From: Salmonella enterica subsp. enterica serovar Typhimurium str. LT2
GTDB lineage: Bacteria; Pseudomonadota; Gammaproteobacteria; Enterobacterales; Enterobacteriaceae
Assembly (NCBI RefSeq): GCF_000006945.2
Contig: NC_003197.2
Location: forward strand, 1,426,001-1,490,000
Length of the DNA: 64,000 bases
Direction of reading: 5' to 3'
Part shown: one piece after another, positions 45,340-54,392 of the stretch
Numbering within the stretch: the first letter of the stretch is position 1
How the letters are laid out: each line of letters begins with the position of its first letter
The notes under the pieces: model-generated
What the model was told of the DNA's origin: nothing
Databases searched by the model: none
Seen by the model: only the letters and a program-made list of their open reading frames with translations
Program-made: the position numbers and the translations under genes

Positions 45340-47118
45340 GTGAGAGGTAAAACCGTAAGGCGCCTGGCGGTGTTGGCGGCAGTAGGGCTACTTTGTCATG
45401 GCGCGTGGGCAGGGACGTGGAATATCGGTATTTTGGCCATGCGCGGCGAGGCGTCTACGCGTAGCCACTGGCAACCGTTGGCAAAGACATTAAGCCAACA
45501 GCTTCCAGGCGAAACCTTTCACATCCAGCCGCTGGATCTGCATCAAATGCAGGAGGCCGTTAACCAGGGAACCGTGCAGTTTGTGATAACCAACCCGGCG
45601 CAATTTGTCCAACTGAACAGCCATGCGCCGCTGCGCTGGTTAGCTTCCCTGCGCTCCACGCGCGATGGGAAAGCGGTGAGTAATGTTATTGGCAGCGTGA
45701 TTTTGACCCGGCGCGATAGCGGCATCACCACGGCGCATGATCTCATCGGTAAGACCGTCGGCGCGATTGATGCTCAGGCGTTTGGCGGCTATTTATTAGG
45801 CTATAAAGCGCTCAGCGACGCGGGCTTACGCCCGGAGCGCGATTTTCATCTCCGTTTTACCGGATTTCCTGGCGATGCCTTAGTCTATATGCTGCGCGAA
45901 AAAGCGGTGCAGGCGGCAATTGTGCCAGTGTGCCTGTTAGAAAATATGGATCAGGAAGGATTGATTAATAAAAAGGACTTTATCGCGCTGCTTTCCCGAC
46001 CGACGCCCCTGCCTTGCTTAACCAGTACGCCGTTATATCCTGACTGGTCGTTCGCGGCGCTACCTGCGGTAAGCGATGCGCTGGCGGATCGCGTAACGCG
46101 AGCGCTATTCAACGCGCCCGCCGCCGCGTCATTTCACTGGGGCGCGCCTGCGTCCACCAGTCAGGTGGAAGCCTTGCTGCGTGATGTTCGTCAGCACCCT
46201 CAGCAGCGTCGACTGTGGCTGGATGTCAAAAGTTGGTTAATCCAGCACCAGCTAATGGTCGGCGGCGTGATTCTGGCGTTCTTGTTGCTCACGCTCAATT
46301 ATATTTGGGTCATGCTGCTGGTGCGTCGACGTGGAAAGCAACTGGAACGTAATAGCGTAGTTCTTCATCAGCATGAGCGGGCGCTGGAAACCGCCCGGCA
46401 AATGAGCGTGTTGGGTGAAATGACCTCCGGGTTTGCCCATGAGCTTAATCAGCCGCTTTCCGCGATTCGACATTATGCCCAGGGGTGCCTGATTCGACTG
46501 CGCGCTGCAGATGAACAGCATCCCTTGCTGCCGGCGCTGGAGCAGATTGACCAGCAGGCGCAACGCGGTGCGGATACTCTGCGTAACCTGCGTCACTGGG
46601 TCAGCCAGGCGCAGGGCAACCCGGTGCTAACCGAAGCGTGGAAGGCCATAGCCATTCGCGAGGCGATTGATCATGTCTGGCAATTGTTGCGTATGGCGCA
46701 ACAGTTTCCGACAGTGACTCTGCATACCGAGGTTAGCGCTGCGCTGCGCGTAACGCTGCCGTCAGTGCTGCTGGAACAGGTGCTGGCGAATATCATTCTT
46801 AATGCGGCTCAGGCGGGCGCCACCCATTTATGGATCGTTGCTGAACGCACTGAAAACGGCATCAGTATTGTTTTACAGGATAACGCCGGGGGAATCGATG
46901 AGGCGCTATTACGTCAGGCGTTTCAGCCGTTTATGACCACCCGTAAAGAGGGGATGGGCTTAGGGCTGGCGATTTGCCAGCGGCTGGTGCGGTATGGGCG
47001 GGGCGATATCAGCATCAGGAACCAGACCGCGCCGGACGGTCTGTCGGGAACGGTGGTTACGATACATTTCTTACATGAAAATGGGGGCAGGGATGGCGAC
47101 AATTCATCTACTGGATGA
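45340..47118 (+). CDS. ttrS: tetrathionate sensor histidine kinase
   Basis: This 592-residue membrane kinase has a signal/anchor at its start and a periplasmic domain of the phosphonate-binding type (about residues 25-300, for example TSRTWNIGILAMRGEASTRS-like start after the leader). One membrane helix at about residues 308-330 (VGGVILAFLLLTLNYIWVML) follows. The kinase core holds the phospho-acceptor in MTSGFAHELNQPLSAIRHYA (about residue 370) and the ATP-binding GMGLGLAICQRLV. It begins with GTG at 45340. It overlaps ttrR by 26 bp. It senses tetrathionate and phosphorylates TtrR. Confidence 0.94.
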   Translation: MRGKTVRRLAVLAAVGLLCHGAWAGTWNIGILAMRGEASTRSHWQPLAKTLSQQLPGETFHIQPLDLHQMQEAVNQGTVQFVITNPAQFVQLNSHAPLRWLASLRSTRDGKAVSNVIGSVILTRRDSGITTAHDLIGKTVGAIDAQAFGGYLLGYKALSDAGLRPERDFHLRFTGFPGDALVYMLREKAVQAAIVPVCLLENMDQEGLINKKDFIALLSRPTPLPCLTSTPLYPDWSFAALPAVSDALADRVTRALFNAPAAASFHWGAPASTSQVEALLRDVRQHPQQRRLWLDVKSWLIQHQLMVGGVILAFLLLTLNYIWVMLLVRRRGKQLERNSVVLHQHERALETARQMSVLGEMTSGFAHELNQPLSAIRHYAQGCLIRLRAADEQHPLLPALEQIDQQAQRGADTLRNLRHWVSQAQGNPVLTEAWKAIAIREAIDHVWQLLRMAQQFPTVTLHTEVSAALRVTLPSVLLEQVLANIILNAAQAGATHLWIVAERTENGISIVLQDNAGGIDEALLRQAFQPFMTTRKEGMGLGLAICQRLVRYGRGDISIRNQTAPDGLSGTVVTIHFLHENGGRDGDNSSTG

Positions 47119-47713
47119 TGATACGGCGGTCACTAACGCGTGCGCGTTTTTACTGGAAAGTCTGGGATATGACGTAAAATGCTGGACGCAGGGGGCGGAT
47201 TTTTTGGCGCAGGCCAGTCTGTATCAGGCCGGGGTCGTATTACTGGATATGCGAATGCCGGTACTGGATGGGCAGGGCGTTCATGATGCGTTGCGCCAGT
47301 GCGGAAGTACCCTGGCGGTTGTTTTTCTTACCGGGCATGGCGATGTACCGATGGCCGTGGAGCAGATGAAACGCGGCGCCGTCGATTTTCTGCAAAAACC
47401 GGTATCGGTAAAACCGCTACAGGCGGCGCTGGAGCGTGCGCTGACGGTTTCATCGGCAGCGGTGGCGCGTCGTGAGATTATACTGTGTTACCAGCAGTTG
47501 ACGCCGAAAGAGCGTGAGCTGGCCAGCCTGGTGGCAAAAGGATTTATGAACCGTGAAATTGCGGAAGCGATGAATATCGCGGTGCGTACCGTAGAGGTGC
47601 ACCGCGCCAGAGTCATGGAAAAAATGCAGGCCGGTAGCCTGGCGGAACTGATTAGGCGTTTCGAAAAAATGGCCTCGCCAGAGACCAGAATACGAACAAC
47701 GTATGAGCCATGA
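47093..47713 (+). CDS. ttrR: tetrathionate response regulator
   Basis: This 206-residue response regulator has an N-terminal receiver domain (IHLLDDDTAVTNACAFLLES; phospho-acceptor Asp in GVVLLDMRMPVLDG near residue 53) and a C-terminal LuxR/FixJ-type helix-turn-helix (LTPKERELASLVAKGFMNRE, then NIAVRTVEVHRARVMEKM). It activates ttrBCA. The start ATG lies inside the 3' end of ttrS, after a GGGGCAGGG ribosome site, giving translational coupling. Confidence 0.95.
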   Translation: MATIHLLDDDTAVTNACAFLLESLGYDVKCWTQGADFLAQASLYQAGVVLLDMRMPVLDGQGVHDALRQCGSTLAVVFLTGHGDVPMAVEQMKRGAVDFLQKPVSVKPLQAALERALTVSSAAVARREIILCYQQLTPKERELASLVAKGFMNREIAEAMNIAVRTVEVHRARVMEKMQAGSLAELIRRFEKMASPETRIRTTYEP

Positions 47714-47810
47714 ATAATAAACCGCGTTATTTCTTTGATTTGCATCAAATTTTGTTTAATAGAGAAGACTGTTATATTCTGTTGGTTTGATCTGGCGACG
47801 AGTAAAACGT

Positions 47811-48023
47811 ATGACAAAACCGACAAAAGATGACGAACTGTACCGCGAGATGTGCCGGGTGGTGGGCAAGGTCGTGCTGGAAATGCGCGATCTGGGGCAG
47901 GAGCCTAAATATATTGTTATTGCGGGCGTGTTAAGAACCGCGCTGGCGAATCAACGCATCCAACGTAGCGCGTTAGAAAAACAGGCTATGGAAACCGTGA
48001 TTAACGCTCTGGCGCGGTCATAG
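47811..48023 (+). CDS. fumD: fumarase D-like small protein
   Basis: This 70-residue protein matches E. coli FumD (YdhZ) closely: KDDELYREMCRVVGKVVLEM, then LGQEPKYIVIAGVLRTALAN. FumD has been reported to have fumarate hydratase activity despite its small size. The ATG at 47811 is the conserved start; the upstream in-frame ATG is not conserved. It is a single gene between the ttr cluster and the DUF523 gene. It marks core-genome sequence, also present in E. coli, embedded between accessory blocks. Confidence 0.88.
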   Translation: MTKPTKDDELYREMCRVVGKVVLEMRDLGQEPKYIVIAGVLRTALANQRIQRSALEKQAMETVINALARS

Positions 48024-48118
48024 CCGCTATCAGGGTGGCAATAACGACATCGCCTTTGAATTGTCGCGATTGTCACCATGGCGGGCGGGTTACCCGCCGT
48101 TAGCGATGCGCAGGGTTA

Positions 48119-49078
48119 TCAGGTGATGGCTAAGCGCAGCCCTAATGTATCAGGGTACGGCTCAAAATAATTCTGGCTGCGTAGATAGTCATCCGGATGT
48201 TCCGCCAGATAGTGCTTCAGCAGCGTTAACGGTGCCAGGATAGGTAGTCGGCCCGCCCGGTAGCCGAGAATCACCTCGCGTAATTCCGCGCGTTGCCTGC
48301 TGTTCAACGCGCGGTGAAAATAGCCCTGGATATGCATCAGCACATTGGTGTGATTTTTACGTGAAGCGGGGTGGCGCAGGATAGCCATCAGTTTTTCTCT
48401 GTATCGGACAAAGAAGGCATCCAGATCGTCCCACTCATGCAGACGCGCGACGAAAGGGCCAATTTCGCGGTAGCCGGCCTGGTGGTGGGCGAGAAGCTGA
48501 AGTTTGTATCGGCTATGAAACGCGAGCAAACTGTGACGACTCAAGCCCTGCGCGCGTAGCGCATTTAATTCATGTAGCGCGAAGATACGTGCGATGAAAT
48601 TCTCGCGTAGTACCGGATCGTGCAGGCGACCATCTTCCTCTATCGGCAGCCAGGGATATTTGTCCATCATCGCGGCGGTAAACAGCCCCGTGCCAGCTTT
48701 GCGGCCCCTGTTACCCTTTTCATCATACAGGCGAACGCGCTCCATTCCGCAACTGGGCGATTTTGCACACACAATAAACCCCGCCAGTTCGCCTATTGTT
48801 GGCAGAAACCGATCAGCAAAGGCATTCATTCGCTCGGTGACGTCATCGTGCGGGGCATGGCTATAGCGCATCCGAATGTCGCCACAGGTCGTCTGGATAA
48901 GACGCAGCGCAGGGCGGGGCACGGGCAGGCCGATCGCCACCTCCGGGCAGATCGGTTTGTAGGCCACCCACGGCGCCAGAGAGTTCATGACAAAATCCAT
49001 ACGCTTATGTCCGCCATCAAAGCGTACCGTGGCGCCAGTCAGACATCCGCTAATGCCGACTACGGGTTTGTTATTCAT
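48119..49078 (-). CDS. DUF523-YbgA (DUF1722) fusion protein
   Basis: This 319-residue protein has an N-terminal DUF523 domain (VVGISGCLTGATVRFDGGHK, PICPEVAIGLPVPRPALRLI, and CAKSPSCGMERVRLYDEKGN, with conserved cysteines). A C-terminal YbgA/DUF1722 domain starts at about residue 190 (RHSLLAFHSRYKLQLLAHHQ). Such proteins occur next to photolyase and MerR genes elsewhere. No enzymatic role is established. It corresponds to orf319 of the Salmonella ttr region. The neighbouring MerR-family gene is on the same strand and may be linked to it. Confidence 0.85.
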   Translation of the reverse strand: MNNKPVVGISGCLTGATVRFDGGHKRMDFVMNSLAPWVAYKPICPEVAIGLPVPRPALRLIQTTCGDIRMRYSHAPHDDVTERMNAFADRFLPTIGELAGFIVCAKSPSCGMERVRLYDEKGNRGRKAGTGLFTAAMMDKYPWLPIEEDGRLHDPVLRENFIARIFALHELNALRAQGLSRHSLLAFHSRYKLQLLAHHQAGYREIGPFVARLHEWDDLDAFFVRYREKLMAILRHPASRKNHTNVLMHIQGYFHRALNSRQRAELREVILGYRAGRLPILAPLTLLKHYLAEHPDDYLRSQNYFEPYPDTLGLRLAIT

Positions 49079-49250
49079 GATTCCCCCTTATTGAAAGTAC
49101 GACGACTGACGCCAATGGCGCAAAATGTTATCTCACGCTGATTTAAAACTTACACAACTTTGTTTTTTTGTCTAAGTTTTCGCGGAGATTTTTTTTGACG
49201 TAATTAAATATCAATAAGATAGAATGAGGGGAAGAAATCTATTTCAGCGC

Positions 49251-49979
49251 CTATAGTGTGATAACCTCCAGCGAAGCGACCACGTTGCGCCACTGGGCAA
49301 GCTGTTTTTTCTGCCCGGCAGTGAGCTTTCCGGTGGTCACCAGGAACCATTTTCTCTGGGCGAACAGCTCGGGCGCCAGCACAACTGGGGGCGAGGGAAG
49401 CACATTGAGCCGCAGCTCTTGTCCGGTACGAGTCAACGTTTCCAGCCAGATTTCACAGTGATCCGAGAGATTCCATCCGCTAATAAAGGCATTGTTGCCA
49501 GGCGCTTTTCTGTCGCCTTCAAGGCAAAAAGAGGTGTAGGCAATAATGATGCCATCCAGTATTTCGCGCAGCGTCATCACGGCGGGAAGATGCGCGGACA
49601 CTTTGCTGCGCAACGGACGCAATAAATGGGTCACCAGTTCTGCGCGGGGATATTCCCGGCCACAGTCATAAATCAACTGCCGCAGCGCGTCAATTCGCCC
49701 TTCGTGGAGATGTTGAAGCATCGTCTCCTGGATCGTTATCCAGTTATCGCCCAGGCGAATAACCGGACGCGACAGTAAGGGTTTGACCTGGCTTATCGGT
49801 ACGCCTTTTCTCACCCAGTCGAGAATGCTAAGCGCTTGTCGAATATCGTCATCGCTGTATAAGCGATGTCCGCCATCAGTACGCTGCGGTTTCAATAAAC
49901 CATAGCGTCGCTGCCATGCCCTTAGCGTGGCGGCATTGATACCGCATAGTCTGGCAAATTCGCCGATAGAATACGACAT
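49251..49979 (-). CDS. MerR-family transcriptional regulator (MlrA-like)
   Basis: This 242-residue regulator has an N-terminal MerR helix-turn-helix (YSIGEFARLCGINAATLRAW, then RYGLLKPQRTDGGHRLYSDD). A C-terminal region of about 150 residues resembles the cobalamin-binding-like domain of MlrA/CarH but lacks the DxHxxG B12 motif. It corresponds to orf242 beside SPI-2. Related proteins control curli or light-responsive genes. The target is unknown; the adjacent DUF523-YbgA gene is a candidate. Confidence 0.85.
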   Translation of the reverse strand: MSYSIGEFARLCGINAATLRAWQRRYGLLKPQRTDGGHRLYSDDDIRQALSILDWVRKGVPISQVKPLLSRPVIRLGDNWITIQETMLQHLHEGRIDALRQLIYDCGREYPRAELVTHLLRPLRSKVSAHLPAVMTLREILDGIIIAYTSFCLEGDRKAPGNNAFISGWNLSDHCEIWLETLTRTGQELRLNVLPSPPVVLAPELFAQRKWFLVTTGKLTAGQKKQLAQWRNVVASLEVITL

Positions 49980-50157
49980 GGTAAAGCCCGTTAAATAAGG
50001 GGATTCTACTATATCATGATCAAATGAAGACTAAGGTAGTGATAAATGGTGCGGCATACCAGGGCATCCGTATGGATTTTGTCGATGATGAGCAATACTG
50101 CGTGGCGTAAGGCTCATCAAAATATGACCAATGCTTAATACCATCGGACGCCCCTGG
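49980..50157. other. orf242-ssrB gap with short ORFs
   Basis: This gap marks the change to AT-rich SPI-2 DNA. Two short plus-strand ORFs overlap here. One is 28 codons (50024-50110), with MKTKVVINGAAYQ and DFVDDEQYCVA. The other is 30 codons (50046-50138), with an AAGG ribosome-like site 9 bases upstream. The first has protein-like composition but no ribosome site. They may be remnants of a disrupted gene at the island border, or chance. No terminator for ssrB is evident apart from a CGGACGCCCCTGG segment near 50145. Confidence 0.3.
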
Positions 50158-50796
50158 TTAATACTCTATTAACCTCATTCTTCGGGCACAGTTAAGTAAC
50201 TCTGTCACTTTATGAACCTGTAGCTTTCTCATCATATTCATCCGGTGTGTTTCGACGGTTTTTATACTGATATGTAGCTTTTCGCTGATCCCATGATTGG
50301 TATACCCCTCGTCAATAAGTTTAAGAACCTGACGCTCGCGCAAAGTAAGCAGTTGATGATTGGTCGTGTCAGCGTTTAATTCAGCCAGGATAGCTTCCCG
50401 ATTCAACGTTGGGTCAATGTAACGCTTGTTTACTGCTACTGTTTGCAATGCCGCTAACAGAACTTGCTGACTACTGCTTTTTAAAACATAGCCATTAGCA
50501 CCTGCGGCTAAAGTTTTAATGGTCATATACTCTTGTTGGTATGCTGTGTAAACCAGAATATTCATTGCTGGCCAACGCTGATGTAATTGAGGAATGATAT
50601 CCAGGCCATTGATGCCAGGTAGACTAAGATCAAGGATAAGTATGTCAGGCTCGTATGCACAACAGGCATTATAAACCTCAAGACCATTTTTAACATGCTC
50701 TACAATTTTAAAATGAGGCCAGGGTAATAAGGCATTCATAATGCCGTTAATGATGATTTCATGATCGTCTACTAATAAGATCTTATATTCTTTCAT
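50158..50796 (-). CDS. ssrB: SPI-2 response regulator SsrB
   Basis: This 212-residue NarL/FixJ-type response regulator activates the SPI-2 secretion genes. The receiver phospho-acceptor is Asp56 in PDILILDLSLPGINGLDI. The C-terminal helix-turn-helix is LTLRERQVLKLIDEGYTNHG, then EKLHISIKTVETHRMNMMRK. The redox-sensitive Cys203 is present in ELLNCARRMRLIEY. It is 30 bp downstream of ssrA, the cognate kinase gene. Confidence 0.97.
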   Translation of the reverse strand: MKEYKILLVDDHEIIINGIMNALLPWPHFKIVEHVKNGLEVYNACCAYEPDILILDLSLPGINGLDIIPQLHQRWPAMNILVYTAYQQEYMTIKTLAAGANGYVLKSSSQQVLLAALQTVAVNKRYIDPTLNREAILAELNADTTNHQLLTLRERQVLKLIDEGYTNHGISEKLHISIKTVETHRMNMMRKLQVHKVTELLNCARRMRLIEY

Positions 50797-50826
50797 TTTG
50801 CTGCCCTCGCGAAAATTAAGATAATA

Positions 50827-53589
50827 TTAAGTAATGGTGTAGTTTTTGAAGATCATACGTATTTTCTGGCGTAAGTCGGTTAGTTCCTCCAGCGCGATGA
50901 TTTTCCCCATTTTTACGCGATTCTCAATGTCTATGACATAGCATACCAATTCAGTCTGCCCTATTTGACCTAAACAGCCTTTTAATGTGTGAATTAACTG
51001 ATCGATTTTTTCTCCAGCCGATACGGCATTTTCAATATCAGCCAGCAAGAGGTCCAGTGATTGGAAAATCTTGCTATTAATGACCATATCATCTGTCGCC
51101 AGTAGCGCTGAGCAGCGACTCGGATCCTGCTCCTGTAGCTCTATATTTCGTAAAAGTTGGTATTCTGCGGCAATACTGATGTAGCGAGCTAAGGTAGCCA
51201 ATGTCACTGGTTTTGTAATGTAATGATGAATCCCATTTTTTTTACAACGATGAATATCTTCTGTCGCTACGCTAGCGGATAGTGCCACAAACATGCAGTC
51301 AGGATCTAAATTATTCGGCTCATCATGCCATAATCGTACACATTCAATACCATCTATTTCTGGCATTCTAATGTCAATCAGTACTAAATCGAATCGCTGC
51401 TGTTGTGATAAAGTCAGAGCCTCGTTACTACTGGCGGCAATAGTGACGTGTTGGCCCAGGCTGACAAGCATTTTGCCGATGATATCCCGATTAATATCGG
51501 CATCATCAACCAAAAGAATCTGCAACTGCCAGGGTGGTAACAAATTATTTATTACTGGCATATTTGGTGTACACAATATTAACTGTTGCGCCAGGTCGTA
51601 GAGTTTTCCGGAGAAATACAAAAGCTCTGCGTTGAGAAGCGCATTTTGCTGGTGGGGTGGTTCACCGCGTATTCCCCAGCAAGCCAGTTGCCGATGCAGG
51701 CAGAACGGCGCTGACAGCGTCCCTTTAATTGGTTGAGGCGGCTGGTATTCTTGTAAGGGTAATACTAGCGAGACACAGGTTCCAACCCCGGGGACACTTT
51801 TTAGTGTCAGATTACCGCCCATCATTTTAGCCAGGCTTGACGCAATAGTCAGTCCAATTCCTGTACCTTGCGAATTTGTGTCTGCTTGATAAAAAGCAGT
51901 AAAGATTTGAGACTGCTGCTGTATTTCAATCCCTTTACCGCTATCGCTAACCAGAAATATTAATTGTTCCTCATGACGCTTGACCGTCAGACGTATCCCT
52001 CCGGTTTCGGTAAATTTTACCGCGTTCCCGAGTAAATTAACCAAAATTTGCCGTAAACGGATACTGTCGGTATGAAAATAGAGAGGGACATGTTGACCGA
52101 CAAAAGTACGTAATGACAGTTTTTTGCTTTGCGCTGGCCCCTGGATGGTTTGCATTGCCTGGTCCAGTAACGGCAGTAACGCTGTTTCTTCCATATGTAA
52201 TGTGAAATGACCAGACTCGATGCGTGAAAAATCCAGCAGATTATTAATAATAGCTAACAAAGACAGTGTACAATTTCTGGCGGTATCAGCTAATCCTTGT
52301 TGCTCTATGTTTAAAGGGGTGGTTTGTAATAATTCAATTGCACCGAGTACGCCATTCATCGGAGTACGTAACTCATGACTTATTACCGTAAGATGAATGC
52401 TTTTACGTTTGTTAGCTCGCTCAGCGCGTTTTTTTGCTTCATTTAGCGCCTGGGTGCGCTCTGCGACTTTGTTTTCCAGATTGTCGTATTGGACTTGTAG
52501 AGTATCAAGCAGTTGGTTAAAAGCACCGGCAATACTATCTAATTCATCCAGTCGTTGTGCTGGTAAACGTGTGCTCAGCGGTGCAGTTGCGGTTTTATTA
52601 ATGACATCGACAAAACGCCATAACGGTTTGGCCAGTGAGCGATGTAGTAACCAGCAAAAAGCCGACGTCATCAACACCAATGCTGTTAATGTAAAGGGGA
52701 TTTGTTGAAGGATAATTTTTAAGATGCGATTATGTAGATTACCGTATGGGTACAGCGTAACCAGACTCCATCCGGGGCCATGCAAGGTTGTGCGTAATAT
52801 CAGAAATCCGGGAATTTGCTGCCATCCATCATGCAGCGTTACATTTTCTAACTGTGTACGTATTTTTTGCGGGATGTATGAAAACGGCAATAAGTGGTTG
52901 TTTTGATCCAGCCATACTCGAATACTATCATCTAATGGCAGGTGGCTCTTAGTAATGAGATCGGGAAGTTTAACCGTCACCTCAAAAAATACGCCTTGCT
53001 GATCGGCAACCGCAACGGAAGCGTGCCATCCTTTGCCGTTTATGTATTCTGGTTCACTCCAGTAAAACCCGGCATGGGTTGGGTATAAAGGAAAGCTTTT
53101 TCGCGTTAAAGGCTGTAGAGTTGAATAATCTGAAGGGTTATCAGTAGATAATAACGAAATCTCATTTTTATGATTAAGAATAAAACTATCGCGACGAAAG
53201 CTATTTTCATCGATATCAGAGGACTGCAGAAAGAGACGGTGCTTCTCTCCGTTTAGCGTCGGCGTGCAATTTGAAGGACCGACAGATAGATGCCGGCTCA
53301 CCTCAGGGAAAATATCGTTATGATGAATCTCAGTCGCTAATGAGCATTGATACATTAAATTTTTAGCGTCACGTTCAGCTTCTTCAAACCGTTGATTGCT
53401 TAGTACAATATTCATCTCGGATAGAACGGATAAATCCTCTATTATATGCTGCCGTTTCTGAACCATTGATATATAAGCTGCGGTAAGCACAGATAGCAGC
53501 CAAATAATTATTGTTGTTAATAAAAATAAAAAAGTTAGCCTGATTACTAAAGATGTTTGCAGCGTATTCTTGAGATTGAGCAAATTCAT
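50827..53589 (-). CDS. ssrA: SPI-2 tripartite hybrid sensor kinase SsrA
   Basis: This 920-residue inner-membrane sensor responds to the acidic phagosome. It has two membrane helices (about residues 15-40 and 290-315) around a periplasmic domain, then HAMP and a kinase with HisKA His in TVISHELRTPMNGVLGAIEL (about 405). ATPase motifs (GIGLTIASSLAKMMGGNLTL) follow, then a receiver domain with Asp in FDLVLIDIRMPEIDG (about 739), and a C-terminal HPt domain with His in DQLIHTLKGCLGQIGQ (about 867). The start MNLLNLKNTLQTSL follows a GGAGGGAAGC ribosome site; the longer in-frame ATG is not used. Confidence 0.96.
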   Translation of the reverse strand: MNLLNLKNTLQTSLVIRLTFLFLLTTIIIWLLSVLTAAYISMVQKRQHIIEDLSVLSEMNIVLSNQRFEEAERDAKNLMYQCSLATEIHHNDIFPEVSRHLSVGPSNCTPTLNGEKHRLFLQSSDIDENSFRRDSFILNHKNEISLLSTDNPSDYSTLQPLTRKSFPLYPTHAGFYWSEPEYINGKGWHASVAVADQQGVFFEVTVKLPDLITKSHLPLDDSIRVWLDQNNHLLPFSYIPQKIRTQLENVTLHDGWQQIPGFLILRTTLHGPGWSLVTLYPYGNLHNRILKIILQQIPFTLTALVLMTSAFCWLLHRSLAKPLWRFVDVINKTATAPLSTRLPAQRLDELDSIAGAFNQLLDTLQVQYDNLENKVAERTQALNEAKKRAERANKRKSIHLTVISHELRTPMNGVLGAIELLQTTPLNIEQQGLADTARNCTLSLLAIINNLLDFSRIESGHFTLHMEETALLPLLDQAMQTIQGPAQSKKLSLRTFVGQHVPLYFHTDSIRLRQILVNLLGNAVKFTETGGIRLTVKRHEEQLIFLVSDSGKGIEIQQQSQIFTAFYQADTNSQGTGIGLTIASSLAKMMGGNLTLKSVPGVGTCVSLVLPLQEYQPPQPIKGTLSAPFCLHRQLACWGIRGEPPHQQNALLNAELLYFSGKLYDLAQQLILCTPNMPVINNLLPPWQLQILLVDDADINRDIIGKMLVSLGQHVTIAASSNEALTLSQQQRFDLVLIDIRMPEIDGIECVRLWHDEPNNLDPDCMFVALSASVATEDIHRCKKNGIHHYITKPVTLATLARYISIAAEYQLLRNIELQEQDPSRCSALLATDDMVINSKIFQSLDLLLADIENAVSAGEKIDQLIHTLKGCLGQIGQTELVCYVIDIENRVKMGKIIALEELTDLRQKIRMIFKNYTIT

Positions 53590-53989
53590 AATGCTTCCCT
53601 CCAGTTGCCTGTTGCAAAATCTTTGGCACTTGATCACTATCGCAGTACATATAGTTTCATCAGAAGATTAATCGATGGTGTTATCATTAGGAAGATAAAT
53701 TTCTTCATATATAACCCAGTCGATGACTACAATTACTTTTTAATAAGATGGCGATGTAAAAACATCGTAACAGTTTATTTAATAAATAATTTTTCAAATT
53801 GTAAGTTTTTATGTCAATGCTGAAAATGTAATTGTGAATTTATCGGAAAATCCGAATGATAGAATCGCCTGTGACAAGGTATATGTAGACAGCATCCTGA
53901 TATTGTACAAGAAGAGTATAGTCGAAATAAATGTGAATCAGGCTTTTTACGGATGTGGTTGTGAGCGAATTTGATAGAAACTCCCATTT
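53590..53989. promoter_or_regulatory. ssrA/ssaB divergent promoter region
   Basis: This 400-bp, very AT-rich gap lies between ssrA and ssaB. It must contain the ssrA promoter and the ssaB-operon promoter, which are known to be bound by SsrB, OmpR, PhoP and silenced by H-NS. The A/T-rich, bent-looking tracts fit H-NS, but individual sites could not be assigned by eye. No gene of coding character is present. Confidence 0.7.
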
Positions 53990-54007
53990 ATGTCTGAGGA
54001 GGGATTC

Positions 54008-54391
54008 ATGCTGGCAGTTTTAAAAGGCATTCCATTAATTCAGGATATCAGGGCCGAAGGTAATAGCCGATCCTGGATAATGACTATTGATGGGCATCCT
54101 GCCAGAGGAGAAATTTTCTCAGAAGCATTTTCTATTTCTTTGTTCTTAAATGACCTGGAAAGCTTACCTAAGCCTTGTCTTGCCTATGTGACACTACTGC
54201 TTGCAGCACACCCGGACGTCCATGATTATGCTATACAGCTCACAGCGGATGGGGGATGGTTAAACGGTTATTATACCACAAGTAGTAGCTCTGAGCTTAT
54301 TGCTATTGAGATAGAAAAACACCTGGCTTTAACTTGCATTTTAAAAAATGTAATACGCAATCACCATAAACTTTATTCGGGTGGGGTATAA
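54008..54391 (+). CDS. ssaB: SPI-2 SpiC/SsaB secretion regulator
   Basis: This 127-residue protein (also SpiC) acts with SsaL and SsaM to control the switch from translocator to effector secretion. It is the first gene of the apparatus operon. The start at 54008 is preceded by an excellent ribosome site (GAGGAGGG, 53996-54003). The upstream in-frame ATG at 53990 lacks one and would add six residues that encode the ribosome site itself. The sequence MLAVLKGIPLIQDIRAEGNS has no transmembrane segment. Confidence 0.92.
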   Translation: MLAVLKGIPLIQDIRAEGNSRSWIMTIDGHPARGEIFSEAFSISLFLNDLESLPKPCLAYVTLLLAAHPDVHDYAIQLTADGGWLNGYYTTSSSSELIAIEIEKHLALTCILKNVIRNHHKLYSGGV

Positions 54392-54392
54392 A

